Source: a bacterium 0.1xD8-71 (lineage in GTDB: Bacteria > Bacillota > Clostridia > Lachnospirales > Lachnospiraceae). From it: 64,000 nucleotides of DNA. Below, piece after piece: positions 1 to 9,790 of this stretch; the stretch's first letter is position 1; every line of letters starts with the position of its first letter. A program made the translations under genes and the position numbers. Location of the stretch: contig RAYR01000016.1 in assembly GCA_003612405.1 (NCBI GenBank), positions 62,001 to 126,000 on the forward strand. Direction: 5' to 3'. Below the pieces are notes generated by a model. The model worked only from the letters and a program-made list of their open reading frames with translations. It was not told the DNA's origin and made no database searches.

Positions 1-324
1 TCCGCCCATCAGATCATAGACCGGTGCCTGATAATATTTCCCCTTAATATCCCAAAGAGCCTGGTCGATACCGGAAATAGCACTCATCAGAACAGGCCCT
101 CCCCGGTAAAAAGCACCCCGATATAAGAGGTTCCACAAATCTTCTATATGGCCTGGGTCTTTTCCGATAAGATATTCTGTCATTTCCTCCACACAGGCCT
201 TTACCGTGGAAGCCTTGCCCTCAATCACGGCTTCTCCCCAACCGGTAATCCCTTCATCCGTTTCGATTTCCACAAAGCACCAACGTGGGCGAACCAGATA
301 AGTGTTGATCGCAGAGATTTTCAT
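1..324 (-). CDS. dgoD: D-galactonate dehydratase, 5' part (cut by window edge)
   Basis: Reading leftwards from the ATG at 324-322, about 108 residues are visible before the window ends. They begin [15 protein letters not shown] and contain [16 protein letters not shown] and [19 protein letters not shown], the N-terminal capping domain of the enolase superfamily galactonate dehydratase. The enzyme dehydrates D-galactonate to 2-keto-3-deoxygalactonate in the De Ley-Doudoroff pathway. The catalytic barrel lies outside the window. The start overlaps the stop of the upstream aldolase relic as ATGA, with an AAGGAG-type ribosome site at about 333-338, so it was translationally coupled to that gene. 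This first part looks intact. Whether the rest survives cannot be seen. Confidence 0.85.
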   Translation of the reverse strand, partial: MKISAINTYLVRPRWCFVEIETDEGITGWGEAVIEGKASTVKACVEEMTEYLIGKDPGHIEDLWNLLYRGAFYRGGPVLMSAISGIDQALWDIKGKYYQAPVYDLMGG

Positions 325-671
325 AGTAGTTTCTCCTTTCGCAGATCATTTAGAAAATTCTGTATGCTCCGGGTAATCTCATCCCATTTTTTCTGCCGAA
401 AAGTCTCGGCATCTACCAGGGAACCTCCGATTCCGACCCCAACAAAACCGGACTTTAGATAATCTGCCGGATTGGCAGAAGGCGACAGCATAAAATCCGC
501 ACCGGCATCCTCTGCCATGCGTGCATCATCCGTATGATACAAAATCTTACATTCATCCCGCCCTGCCAGAAGATAGGATGCACGGGAAATACAATCCAGC
601 ATTAACGAGGTATAATCCTGAACCTTCCACAGCTTAAGCCGTATATTAGGATCAAAGCTGACGGCACAGTG
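321..671 (-). pseudogene. Collapsed KDG kinase / KDPG-type aldolase remnant
   Basis: The 119-residue open frame is a chimera of two enzymes of galactonate catabolism. Near its start FDPNIRLKLW is the signature of PfkB-type 2-keto-3-deoxy-gluconate kinases, followed by a short kinase-like stretch (YLLAGRDE). It then switches to a KDPG/KDPGal aldolase: AGADFMLSPSANP from the middle of the barrel, joined directly to YLKSGFVGVGIGGSLVD, the usual aldolase C-terminus. The aldolase segment between these (the lysine and phosphate-binding strands) is missing. Neither enzyme can be functional. It sits directly before dgoD, which is where such genes normally lie. The frame is open only because the deletions happen to preserve phase. 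Family assignments are from motif memory and the junction points are approximate. Confidence 0.7.
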
Positions 672-684
672 ATGTGGCAATATA

Positions 685-1008
685 TGGTTCGGAAAAAGCC
701 TGAAGGAAAACTGGGCACAGCTTCAGGGGGCTGCCAATGTATTTCTGGTCTGCTGGAACACAATAAAGACCATCTTACTGTATACTTTTTTATCTATCCT
801 GATCTGCGCCATGGCAGGCTACGAATTTGAAAAATACAGATCAAAAGGAAAAAACGTGGTATATGCCATGTTTCTGCTCTCCATGATGATTCCTTTTTCA
901 GCACAGATCATTCCATTATTTAAAATGGCGTCCCGGGCAAACATGCTGGATTCATTTCTGACCATGCAGAAGCAGTTTGTGGAAGGAATTGTAGGAAGTT
1001 CAAAATAG
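685..1008 (+). pseudogene. Carbohydrate ABC permease remnant (MalG type)
   Basis: An open frame runs from about 685 to the TAG at 1006-1008 without a proper start. It reads FGKSLKENWAQ, then WNTIKTILLYTFLS, MAGYEFEKYRSKGK and MIPFSAQIIPLFKMA, which match the middle of MalG/MsmG-type sugar permeases. It then jumps from NMLDSF to QKQFVEGIVGSSK, the usual extreme C-terminus, so the EAA-loop region is deleted. The 5' end of the gene is also gone: at about 672-685 it abuts the truncated 5' end of the kinase relic on the other strand. It is an internally deleted, non-functional importer subunit, probably once part of the same sugar locus. Confidence 0.7.
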
Positions 1009-1022
1009 AGAAAGGGACGGAC

Positions 1023-1609
1023 ATGATAAGAGAATACAGTATTTGGCAGGCCTTTCAATCTGCGGTGTGATGACGAAACCTATTTAAAATACACAGAGCG
1101 GTTCTATCGAGAAATCTATCATCAGGCAGAGGGACTGCTATTTAAAGCTGGCGGCAGGAGCAGGAACTGCGGTTTACATGGAAAGATGTGAGCACTGTAA
1201 ACAAAGACAGCGACGGTGCGTTAAAAAGGCCTGTGGTAGGCAGTCCGCTTACTTCCACTAAGGTTGTGAACGCCCGGGCCGTACTGAAATTTGCGCCGGA
1301 GATTTTCGCGGATGCGAAACAGGTTCTGTTAAAGGTAGATTATGAAGGAGATGTCGGATATGCCTTTATCGAAGGTGAAATGTTCCATGATAATTTTTGC
1401 AATGGAGCAGCCCGGGAAATCGATTTGATGCCCCATAAAGAGAAGTTGTCAGAATACGGCATGTACTTGTATGTTTCTCCCAGGAAAACAGGTGCTTATG
1501 TGGACAATACCTCCGCCATGGCAGCCAGACATGAGGTCGTCAAAGAACAGGTGGCACGAATTGACAGCGTGGAGCTGGAAGTAATCAAGCGAATTGAAAT
1601 GGAATTGTA
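1023..1609 (+). pseudogene. GH35 beta-galactosidase remnant
   Basis: A ribosome site (AAAGGGACGG) precedes ATG 1023 and MIREYSIWQ, a plausible GH35 N-terminus. The frame is lost within about 30 bases. In another frame RPFNLRCDDETYLKYTERF and YREIYHQAEGLLFK appear, matching the GH35 catalytic domain just before its acid/base motif. After a further deletion and frame change at about 1145-1190, an open frame to 1609 contains DVGYAFIEGEMFHDNFCNG, a C-terminal GH35 jelly-roll segment. The catalytic glutamates are absent. The gene has lost most of its length through at least two deletions. A reading of the last piece as an independent 140-residue gene is less likely. Confidence 0.65.
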
Positions 1610-1625
1610 GAAGTTATCCTCCCTC

Positions 1626-1674
1626 GAACCTGTTGGCATTGATATGCTATAATGCATCGTTTGTCAACAGGTTC
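1626..1674. terminator. Inverted repeat after the GH35 relic
   Basis: GAACCTGTTG at 1626-1635 pairs perfectly with CAACAGGTTC at 1665-1674 across a 29-base loop. It follows the relic stop codon and precedes a short T-rich stretch, so it may be the terminator of the lost beta-galactosidase operon. The long loop makes it weak, and a protein-binding dyad is an alternative. Confidence 0.35.
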
Positions 1675-1707
1675 TTTCTATTCTAACCCAATCTCTGAAT
1701 ATTTGCT

Positions 1708-2214
1708 TTATTCACTAATATATTTCTCCATCAGATAAAACCTTCCCTTTCGCCAGTCAGCCGTGCCCGTTCGGACATATCCAGCTCCGGCATACAATCT
1801 CTGGGAATAGGGGTTCTTGCTGAAAACATCCAGCCGGACTGCCTGGATTCCTTTGTGCTTCAACATTTCTTCGATGTATTTCATGGTTTTTGTGGCAACA
1901 CCTCTGTTTTGGAATAATGGATTCACACACAGGCGATGCAAAACATAATAAGACCTCTCCGGATAGACCCATGCTCCCTTTTTATAATCCTCATCGCTTT
2001 CCTGGTTCAGTGCGAACACTACTGCGATTTCCGAGTCTATGATGCCTACGTACAGATCACCGTTTATGATATCATTCTCAAAATCTTCTTTGACCGGATA
2101 CAGCTCATCCCACTGATCTATATTGTTCTTTTCCATGTTGCGAATCGCACATTGTACCAACAGGACAATTTTCTCTAAATCATTTATATTGGCCAGTCTG
2201 TAATCTATGGTCAT
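1708..2214 (-). CDS. GNAT-family N-acetyltransferase
   Basis: A 168-residue single-domain GNAT acetyltransferase with unknown acceptor. The acetyl-CoA binding A-motif is seen as LCVNPLFQNRGVATKTMKYI (RGVATK pyrophosphate loop), followed by VRLDVFSKNPYSQRLYAGAGY, the usual strand 6-7 region. The start at 2214 was chosen because GAGGAG lies eight bases upstream. A longer in-frame start at 2238 would run into the terminator hairpin of dnaJ. It lies downstream of the heat-shock operon on the same strand and no separate promoter is obvious, so some expression by read-through is possible. Confidence 0.85.
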   Translation of the reverse strand: MTIDYRLANINDLEKIVLLVQCAIRNMEKNNIDQWDELYPVKEDFENDIINGDLYVGIIDSEIAVVFALNQESDEDYKKGAWVYPERSYYVLHRLCVNPLFQNRGVATKTMKYIEEMLKHKGIQAVRLDVFSKNPYSQRLYAGAGYVRTGTADWRKGRFYLMEKYISE

Positions 2215-2236
2215 GGCTTTCTCCTCTACAAACATC

Positions 2237-2270
2237 AAAAGGGATTGTCATCATATTAACAATCCCTTTT
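2237..2270 (-). terminator. Intrinsic terminator of the hrcA-grpE-dnaK-dnaJ operon
   Basis: AAAAGGGATTGT (2237-2248) pairs with ACAATCCCTTTT (2259-2270), a 12-bp stem with a ten-base loop ending in U residues on the minus strand. It lies 11 bases past the dnaJ stop. Confidence 0.8.
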
Positions 2271-2280
2271 CGTTTCTTCT

Positions 2281-3462
2281 TTAAAACTTCCCAAACTTTT
2301 TCTTTTTCTTTCCGCCAGTGGGTTCCTCCACACGATCCGAAGTAATGTTCTTCGCCGCATTTAAGGTATCTCCCGTCTGCTCGTCAAACTGTTTTAACAG
2401 ATCCTTTGCTTCATGAGAAAGTTTGTCAGGCACCTGTACCACCAATGTCACATAATGGTCTCCGCGTACATCCTTGTTGCGCAGGGAAGGTACCCCTTTC
2501 CCTTTCAGACGTACTTTGGTGTCTGTCTGTGTGCCGGCTTTTACTTCATAGATAACCCGGCCGTCCACAGTATCAATCACAATCTCTCCGCCCAATGCCG
2601 CAACCGCAAAGGACATGGGCACGGTAGAATAAATATTCTCATTCTGCCTCTGGAAAATAGGATGTCTTCCTACCACCACTTCTACCAGCAGATCCCCTCT
2701 TGGGCCGCCATTGGTACCCGGTTCTCCCTTATCACGCAGCCGGACGCACTGTCCATTGTCGATACCTGCCGGAATCGACACCTGAATCTTCTTCTTGTTT
2801 GCAATGTATCCGGTACCCCGGCAGTCAGGACACTTATCCTTAATCACCTTACCGGTACCCTGACAGTCAGGACAGGTCTGCACGTTTCTCATAATACCGC
2901 CAAAAGGCGACTGTCTGGTATACACCACCTGCCCCTTACCGCCGCAATTACTACAGGTTTCAGGGCTGGTACCGGGTTTGGCTCCGGTACCATGGCAGGA
3001 CTTACACTCGTCCTTTAAAGTCAGTTCGATTTCCTTGTCTACACCAAAAACGGCTTCCTCAAAGGTTATGCGGACACTGGTGCGAAGGTTTGCCCCCTTC
3101 ATGGGACCATTGCTTCTGCCGCCCCGTCTGCCGCCACCGCCAAAGATATCACCGAAGATATCGCCAAAAATATCACCAAAAATATCACTGTTAAAGTCGA
3201 AACCGCCAAAGCCGCCGGCACCGCCCGCGCCATCGAAGGCGGCATGACCATACTGGTCGTACTGCCGTCTCTTCTCCGGATCGCTTAAGACTGCATAGGC
3301 CTCAGACGCTTCTTTGAATTTCTTCTCTGCCTCCGCATCACCGGGGTTCATATCGGGATGATATTTCTTAGCCAGAACTCTGTATGCTTTTTTGATTGCA
3401 GCGTCATCAGCACTTTTTTCTACGCCGAGGACCTCATAATAATCCCGTTTCTGTTCTGCCAT
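2281..3462 (-). CDS. dnaJ: Chaperone DnaJ (Hsp40)
   Basis: A 393-residue class I J-protein, the cochaperone that delivers unfolded substrates to DnaK and stimulates its ATPase. The J domain carries HPD at residues 35-37. A Gly/Phe-rich linker follows, with an internal IFGD triple repeat. Four CxxCxGxG zinc modules come next ([32 protein letters not shown]), then the beta-sandwich substrate domains. The C-terminus is lysine-rich ([11 protein letters not shown]). It is the last gene of the operon, 35 bases after dnaK and followed by a strong hairpin. Full length and apparently intact. Confidence 0.98.
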   Translation of the reverse strand: MAEQKRDYYEVLGVEKSADDAAIKKAYRVLAKKYHPDMNPGDAEAEKKFKEASEAYAVLSDPEKRRQYDQYGHAAFDGAGGAGGFGGFDFNSDIFGDIFGDIFGDIFGGGGRRGGRSNGPMKGANLRTSVRITFEEAVFGVDKEIELTLKDECKSCHGTGAKPGTSPETCSNCGGKGQVVYTRQSPFGGIMRNVQTCPDCQGTGKVIKDKCPDCRGTGYIANKKKIQVSIPAGIDNGQCVRLRDKGEPGTNGGPRGDLLVEVVVGRHPIFQRQNENIYSTVPMSFAVAALGGEIVIDTVDGRVIYEVKAGTQTDTKVRLKGKGVPSLRNKDVRGDHYVTLVVQVPDKLSHEAKDLLKQFDEQTGDTLNAAKNITSDRVEEPTGGKKKKKFGKF

Positions 3463-3497
3463 GATTAAACCCTTCCTACTCTGCCTGTCTTTCTATC

Positions 3498-5438
<1,941 letters not shown>

Positions 5439-5456
5439 TTAAAATATTACATCCTG

Positions 5457-6104
5457 TTACTGCACTACCGCGACCATACTGTGTCTGACCACGCTGTCCC
5501 GGTAAGTATATCCCTTTTGAAGTTCCTGCGCAACCACACCGGAGTCAAACTCCTCGCTCTCCACCTGCATCACCGCGTTATGGAACTCAGGATTAAATTC
5601 CTCACCCACTGCGGGAATCGGCTTCACTTCCATATTTTCCAGTTCCGTCATGAGCTGCTTATAAATCATCTGCATACCCTGTAAAAAGGCATTATCCTTC
5701 TCCTCTTCGGGAATACTCGCAAGGCCTCTTTCAAAGTTATCGACCACCGGCAATATCTTCTCTATCACACTCTTTGCCCCGGTCTCAAACATCGCTGTTT
5801 TCTCTTTCTCCGTACGCTTGCGGAAGTTCTCGAATTCAGCCATTTGCCGTTTCACCCGGTCTTCCAGCTCTTCAATCTTCTCCTTCATGGCGTCCTGTTT
5901 CTTGTCTGCCTTCTCTTTTTTCTTCTTTTCTTTCTTATCTTCTTTTCTGTCTTCCTTTGAGACATCTTCTGCCTGCGGGGTTTCTTCCTCTTTCATGGTT
6001 TCTGTCTTTGCCGCTTCATCCGCCTGCGTCTGCTCTCCTTCCGGATTTTCCATTGTCAGGTTTTCTTCCTGCATCTTATCTTTTTCCTCTGCCACGCTTT
6101 TCAT
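5457..6104 (-). CDS. grpE: Nucleotide exchange factor GrpE
   Basis: A GrpE of about 215 residues that releases ADP from DnaK. The first ~85 residues are an acidic then lysine-rich disordered arm (KKEKKKKEKADKKQ). The conserved coiled coil begins near AEFENFRKRTEKEK and the C-terminal beta domain contains GEEFNPEFHNAVM and LQKGYTYRDSVVRHSMVAV. The start is uncertain: ATG 6104 has AAAGGA almost touching it, whereas GTG 6095 is about nine bases from that site. The N-terminal extension is longer than in many GrpE proteins. It lies 25 bases after hrcA in the operon. Confidence 0.95.
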   Translation of the reverse strand: MKSVAEEKDKMQEENLTMENPEGEQTQADEAAKTETMKEEETPQAEDVSKEDRKEDKKEKKKKEKADKKQDAMKEKIEELEDRVKRQMAEFENFRKRTEKEKTAMFETGAKSVIEKILPVVDNFERGLASIPEEEKDNAFLQGMQMIYKQLMTELENMEVKPIPAVGEEFNPEFHNAVMQVESEEFDSGVVAQELQKGYTYRDSVVRHSMVAVVQ

Positions 6105-6129
6105 TCCTTTCTGTCAAAACCGACCAAAA

Positions 6130-7158
6130 TTAATGATTCCTATATAAATCATCCAGCTGATTTTTTAACAGCTTCAGGTTGCTGACTACTTTCTCATAAT
6201 CCATTCTCTTGGGACCGATAATACCAATCGTACCCTTCATTCCTTCATCCAGTTCATAAGTTGCAGTCACAATACTGCAATCCTTCATCCCTGCTACCGG
6301 TGTCTCACTGCCGATATAAACCTGTATGCCGGTATTGTTCTCATCTGCCAGATTATCCTGCACAAGCTCGCTGAGCAGCTGCTTCTCCTCAAAGGTTGTA
6401 ATCAGCTCGCTGGCCCTCTCATGATCCGCAAGTTCCGGGTACTTAAAGAAGTTCTTCGCGCCGCTGGTGTAAATCTCCAGATCCTCATCAGCCCTGATGG
6501 CCTCCGCCACCGCATCAATCACATCCGCCACAATCTCGCTGTGGATTCCGGCCTGCTGCTTCATGGCCGAGATCATTCCCAGATTAATCTCTTCCAGGGA
6601 CAGGCCGTTCAAATGTGTATTGAGAAGGATATTTAACTTTAAAAGCGTTTCCTCTCCCAATCTCTCGGCCACTGTCAGTATGGTGTTCTTGATAACATTG
6701 CCCTCCACCACGATAACCGCCAGTATCTGATTGGCATCCACCTGGGATAGCTGAATGAATTTCAGCTTGTTGCGGTGATACTGCGGTGCCGAGATCATGG
6801 CCGCATACTCGGTATTATTCGCCAGCACCTTCGCCGCACGTTTTAAGAGATGATCCATCTTATCTTCCTTCTCAAGAAGCATCTCTTTCATCTCTTCCAC
6901 TTCCCGTTCCTTCTCCTCCATCATCCTGTCTACATACAGACGATATCCTTTATCGGAAGGAATCCTGCCGGCGGAAGTGTGAGGCTGTAGAATGTATCCC
7001 AGTTCCTCCAGATCCGCCATCTCATTGCGGATGGTGGCGGAACTTAAGTTTAGATCGGTGTACTTGGAAATCGTACGGCTGCCCACCGGTTCACCGGTCT
7101 CCAGGTAAGTGCGAATGATGGCTTGCAATATTATATATTTTCTTTCATCTAACTGCAT
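6130..7158 (-). CDS. hrcA: Heat-inducible transcription repressor HrcA
   Basis: A 342-residue repressor that binds CIRCE operators and is kept active by the GroE chaperonin. The N-terminal winged helix includes LDERKYIILQAIIRTYLETG and SSATIRNEMADLEELGYI, followed by the GAF-like dimerisation domain ending in IGIIGPKRMDYEKVVSNL. The start was set at ATG 7158 because AGGAG lies seven bases upstream. A TTG nine codons earlier lies inside the CIRCE element and is unlikely. First gene of the operon with grpE, dnaK and dnaJ, so it controls itself. Confidence 0.97.
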   Translation of the reverse strand: MQLDERKYIILQAIIRTYLETGEPVGSRTISKYTDLNLSSATIRNEMADLEELGYILQPHTSAGRIPSDKGYRLYVDRMMEEKEREVEEMKEMLLEKEDKMDHLLKRAAKVLANNTEYAAMISAPQYHRNKLKFIQLSQVDANQILAVIVVEGNVIKNTILTVAERLGEETLLKLNILLNTHLNGLSLEEINLGMISAMKQQAGIHSEIVADVIDAVAEAIRADEDLEIYTSGAKNFFKYPELADHERASELITTFEEKQLLSELVQDNLADENNTGIQVYIGSETPVAGMKDCSIVTATYELDEGMKGTIGIIGPKRMDYEKVVSNLKLLKNQLDDLYRNH

Positions 7159-7174
7159 ACCATTTCTCCTATTG

Positions 7175-7201
7175 TTAGCACTCAATTCACTAGAGTGCTA
7201 A
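7175..7201 (-). promoter_or_regulatory. CIRCE operator (HrcA binding site) and promoter region
   Basis: TTAGCACTC (7175-7183), nine spacer bases, then GAGTGCTAA (7193-7201): a perfect match to the CIRCE consensus. It begins only 17 bases upstream of the chosen hrcA start, so it lies in the untranslated leader. On the minus strand a TTGACA (-35 candidate) is at 7244-7239 with weak -10 candidates about 16-17 bases further on. This is the only CIRCE I found in the window. Confidence 0.97.
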
Positions 7202-7287
7202 CACCTTCTAGTAGTAAGTTATCACTTAAGATTTTTATTGTCAACATCTGGATAGAAAAAAATTATTAAAAAAATATAAAAGAAAAA

Positions 7288-7320
7288 GCAGTCAATTTAG
7301 AGTATCCTCAAATTAACTGC
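7288..7320 (-). terminator. Terminator of the DUF6465 gene
   Basis: GCAGTCAATTT (7288-7298) pairs with AAATTAACTGC (7310-7320) with one G-U type mismatch. On the minus strand the hairpin is followed by a long U-rich tract (CTTTTTCTTTTATATTTTTT). It lies about 45 bases past the stop at 7367. Confidence 0.7.
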
Positions 7321-7366
7321 TTCCATTCTTCTGCTCGCCTGTTCAAGGGCATTGTCCAGAATCTTA

Positions 7367-7816
7367 TCAGATTCCGAAGTTGCCTTGCACTTCACCGTTG
7401 ATTACGTAATATACAACGCTCTCCTCAGGTTTAACATACAACTCAACGGACTTGAAGTCGCTCACTTTCTGATTGAGATCGTATTTCCATACATCCTTGG
7501 CAATCTTCACCAGATCTTCTGCCGTATAAGACTTATCCGCAAACTGTACATGTACTGTCTCTTTCACCGCTGTCTTCTTTGCTGCCGCTGTGGTCTTCTT
7601 CGCGGTCTCTTTCTTGGTTGTTGTCTTCTTCGCTGCTGTCTTTCTGGTTGTAGTCTTCTTTGCTGTTGCCGCCTTCTTAGGCTCTGCTGCGGGCTCTGTC
7701 TTTGCTACAGATGCTGCCGGTGCTGTCGTTACTGATGCTGTCTTTGTATCTGTGGCTTTGGCGGCTGCTGCTTTCGCCACCGGTTTAGCGTTTGCTGTTT
7801 TCTTTGTGTCTGCCAT
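7367..7816 (-). CDS. Lysine/alanine-rich protein with C-terminal DUF6465-like domain
   Basis: A 149-residue protein of unknown function. Residues ~4-85 are almost entirely Ala, Lys, Thr and Pro with repeated AAKKTTTKK/TAKKTTAA-like units, resembling the tails of histone H1-like bacterial nucleoid proteins. The last ~65 residues form a compact domain (VQFADKSYTAEDLVKIAKD, ELYVKPEESVVYYVING) that I recognise as the Clostridia DUF6465 type. The start at 7816 has AAGGAG seven bases upstream. The gene is monocistronic, with its own consensus-like promoter and terminator. DNA or RNA binding is an inference from the basic tail only. Confidence 0.75.
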   Translation of the reverse strand: MADTKKTANAKPVAKAAAAKATDTKTASVTTAPAASVAKTEPAAEPKKAATAKKTTTRKTAAKKTTTKKETAKKTTAAAKKTAVKETVHVQFADKSYTAEDLVKIAKDVWKYDLNQKVSDFKSVELYVKPEESVVYYVINGEVQGNFGI

Positions 7817-7921
7817 GACTAATCTCCTTCCCCATCTTTGGCTCTCTGAACGCTGCACGTTCCACTTCAAACTTTCTCATAATCATCTATGAATCCACTC
7901 TTACCTTTGGACCATATGAAA

Positions 7922-7950
7922 ATTCTAGCGCAATCCCCATGCACTGTCAA
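7922..7950 (-). promoter_or_regulatory. Promoter of the DUF6465 gene
   Basis: On the minus strand TTGACA (7950-7945), a 17-base spacer and TAGAAT (7927-7922): an almost perfect sigma-A promoter. It gives a leader of about 100 bases before the ATG at 7816. The remainder of the 7817-8037 gap shows nothing else I can name. Confidence 0.75.
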
Positions 7951-8037
7951 CTAACAAACTGTAACAAATAGTTACGTCCTAACTCATTATTTTATACGAA
8001 ATGACATAAAAACACGGTTTTTTGTATGGCCAGCTCC

Positions 8038-8874
8038 CTATATGACCATAAAATATCCCAACACTGCCGCCCCAAGCACGATACGATACCAGCCAAATAC
8101 TTTAAAATCATGTTTCTTAATATAACTCATCAAAAACCGGATCACAAGCACGGATACCACAAAGGCCACCACCATGCCCACCAGTAATATGGTTGTCTCC
8201 GCACCTGTAATAGGCCCCTCAAATTTCAGCACTTTCAAAAGACTTGCTCCCAGCATAACCGGAATCGCCAGAAAAAAGGTAAACTCCGCCGCCACTGTCC
8301 TGGACACACCTATCAAGAGCGCTCCCACAATCGTAGCGCCGGAGCGGGAGGTGCCCGGAAATACCGCCGCCAGAAGCTGGAATACACCAATCAGAAACGC
8401 CGTCTGATAGGTAATCTCATTCAGCTGTGTAATCTTCGGTGTTCTGTTTTTATTCCTGTTCTCAATCACAATAAAGGCGATGCCAAACACGATTAACGCA
8501 ATAGCCACACACCAGGGATTATAGAACAGGGCATCCAGCACATCATCAAAAGCAATCCCTATTACTGCTGCCGGAATACAGGCCGCCAGAATCTTAAACC
8601 AGAGCACAAAAATATCTTTCTGCACCACAGGTCTTTCCTTGAACTTAAAGGGAAATATCTTATTCCAGAACAGCAGCACCACTGCCAGGATCGCCCCCAG
8701 CTGAATTACCACCAGGAACATTTCCCAGAATTCGGGACTCACCTTGAGTGTCACAAACTCATTGAGCAGTATCATATGTCCTGTGCTGCTGATGGGCAGC
8801 CACTCCGTAATACCCTCTACCACGCCAAACAGTACAGCTTTTAAAATTTCCAAAATATCCATATCTTCAACCAT
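8038..8874 (-). CDS. uppP: Undecaprenyl-diphosphatase UppP
   Basis: A 278-residue multi-spanning membrane enzyme that dephosphorylates undecaprenyl pyrophosphate, recycling the lipid carrier for cell-wall synthesis. It also confers bacitracin tolerance. Both family signatures are present: VVEGITEWLPISSTGHMIL near the N-terminus and FPGTSRSGATIVGALLIGVS in the middle, supplying the catalytic Glu and Arg/Ser residues. Seven to eight hydrophobic segments are visible. The start may be ATG 8874 or the internal ATG 8862 (MDILEILKAV). It is the last gene of the glpK-GH36-aminotransferase-patatin run, 39 bases after the patatin gene. Confidence 0.95.
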   Translation of the reverse strand: MVEDMDILEILKAVLFGVVEGITEWLPISSTGHMILLNEFVTLKVSPEFWEMFLVVIQLGAILAVVLLFWNKIFPFKFKERPVVQKDIFVLWFKILAACIPAAVIGIAFDDVLDALFYNPWCVAIALIVFGIAFIVIENRNKNRTPKITQLNEITYQTAFLIGVFQLLAAVFPGTSRSGATIVGALLIGVSRTVAAEFTFFLAIPVMLGASLLKVLKFEGPITGAETTILLVGMVVAFVVSVLVIRFLMSYIKKHDFKVFGWYRIVLGAAVLGYFMVI

Positions 8875-8913
8875 ACCTTTCTGCCTGTCGGCAAATCATT
8901 CTCCCAAATGGTC

Positions 8914-9768
8914 TCATACTCTTTCCAGATACTCTAACAGATCCAGGTAGCAATTCTGTGCATCCCGGTATCCTTCTTCATATAAAGCCGTCAATTTGGC
9001 CTTGTCTTTCTCTACTCTGCCCACCTTACTGACATGCCTGGGCCGGATCACAAACACTTCTCCCCGCTGTGCTTTCTCTTCAATATACTGCACCGTATTA
9101 TTATAAGAAAGATGCCTCTCCCGCATCAGTTCATAGACCTTCGGATACCGCAGATATCTGGCCCGGATAGCCACAAGTTCCGCCCCTGCCGGCTGTCTGA
9201 CATACCCCTCTTCTTTGGTCATGATAATCACATTCTTCCGGTTCCCGTCCCGGATAGACTGTCTGATGGGAATGGAGTCGGAGATACCGCCGTCTAAATA
9301 AAGCTCACCGTCAATCTTCACGTTTCTGGATACCAGAGGCATGGAGCTGGAAGCCCGTACCGCTATGATATCCTTATGCATATCCTTTAACGGCAGGTAG
9401 GCGGGTTCCCCTGTGCGGATATTTGTCGCCACCGCATACGCCCGGCCCTCATATCTGGTAAAAGCCTCAAAATCATAGGGATCCAGATAATCCGGTATCA
9501 ATCCATAACACATATCCACACCAAAAAGATCACCCGTCGTAAAAAGACTCCCCGGGCCGCAGTACTGCTTCATGTCCAGATAATTGACACTGATACGATA
9601 AGCCCGTTTATGCTGCCCTGACAAGTAGCTGCACAGATGACATGCTCCTGCCGATACGCCGTAACAATCAGAGAAAAGAATCTCTTTCTCCATAAAGAAA
9701 TCCAACACGCCGGCGGTATAGATCCCTTTCATGCCGCCGCCTTCCAAAATAAGTCCTGCCTGATACAT
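8914..9768 (-). CDS. Patatin-like phospholipase / lipid acyl hydrolase
   Basis: A 284-residue cytoplasmic protein without a signal peptide. It has the complete patatin catalytic apparatus: oxyanion loop LEGGGMKG at about residues 8-15, nucleophile elbow GVSAGA (G-x-S-x-G) at about 38-43, and the Asp of the dyad in LYLDGGISDSIPI. Such enzymes cleave acyl esters of phospholipids or galactolipids. The C-terminal third is the usual YvdO/RssA-like extension with many basic residues. The start at 9768 has AGGAGGG just upstream. It is 22 bases from the aminotransferase stop, so operonic. The natural substrate is unknown. Confidence 0.88.
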   Translation of the reverse strand: MYQAGLILEGGGMKGIYTAGVLDFFMEKEILFSDCYGVSAGACHLCSYLSGQHKRAYRISVNYLDMKQYCGPGSLFTTGDLFGVDMCYGLIPDYLDPYDFEAFTRYEGRAYAVATNIRTGEPAYLPLKDMHKDIIAVRASSSMPLVSRNVKIDGELYLDGGISDSIPIRQSIRDGNRKNVIIMTKEEGYVRQPAGAELVAIRARYLRYPKVYELMRERHLSYNNTVQYIEEKAQRGEVFVIRPRHVSKVGRVEKDKAKLTALYEEGYRDAQNCYLDLLEYLERV

Positions 9769-9790
9769 AATCCCCTCCTGACTTTCCACA

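Noticed and set aside
1626..1674. Attachment site or IS end
   Set aside because: The 10-bp inverted repeat has no flanking direct duplication or transposase; a weak terminator is simpler.
2413..3018. Plus-strand 201-residue open frame opposite dnaJ
   Set aside because: It is antisense to a certain, conserved dnaJ, lacks a ribosome site and looks like a GC-skew shadow.
7183..7185. TTG as start of hrcA
   Set aside because: It lies within the CIRCE operator and has no ribosome site. ATG 7158 has a good AGGAG and matches the usual HrcA N-terminus.
7590..7892. Hydrophobic plus-strand frame opposite the DUF6465 gene
   Set aside because: Its Val/Ala/Phe runs are the complement of Lys/Ala/Thr codons; no ribosome site.
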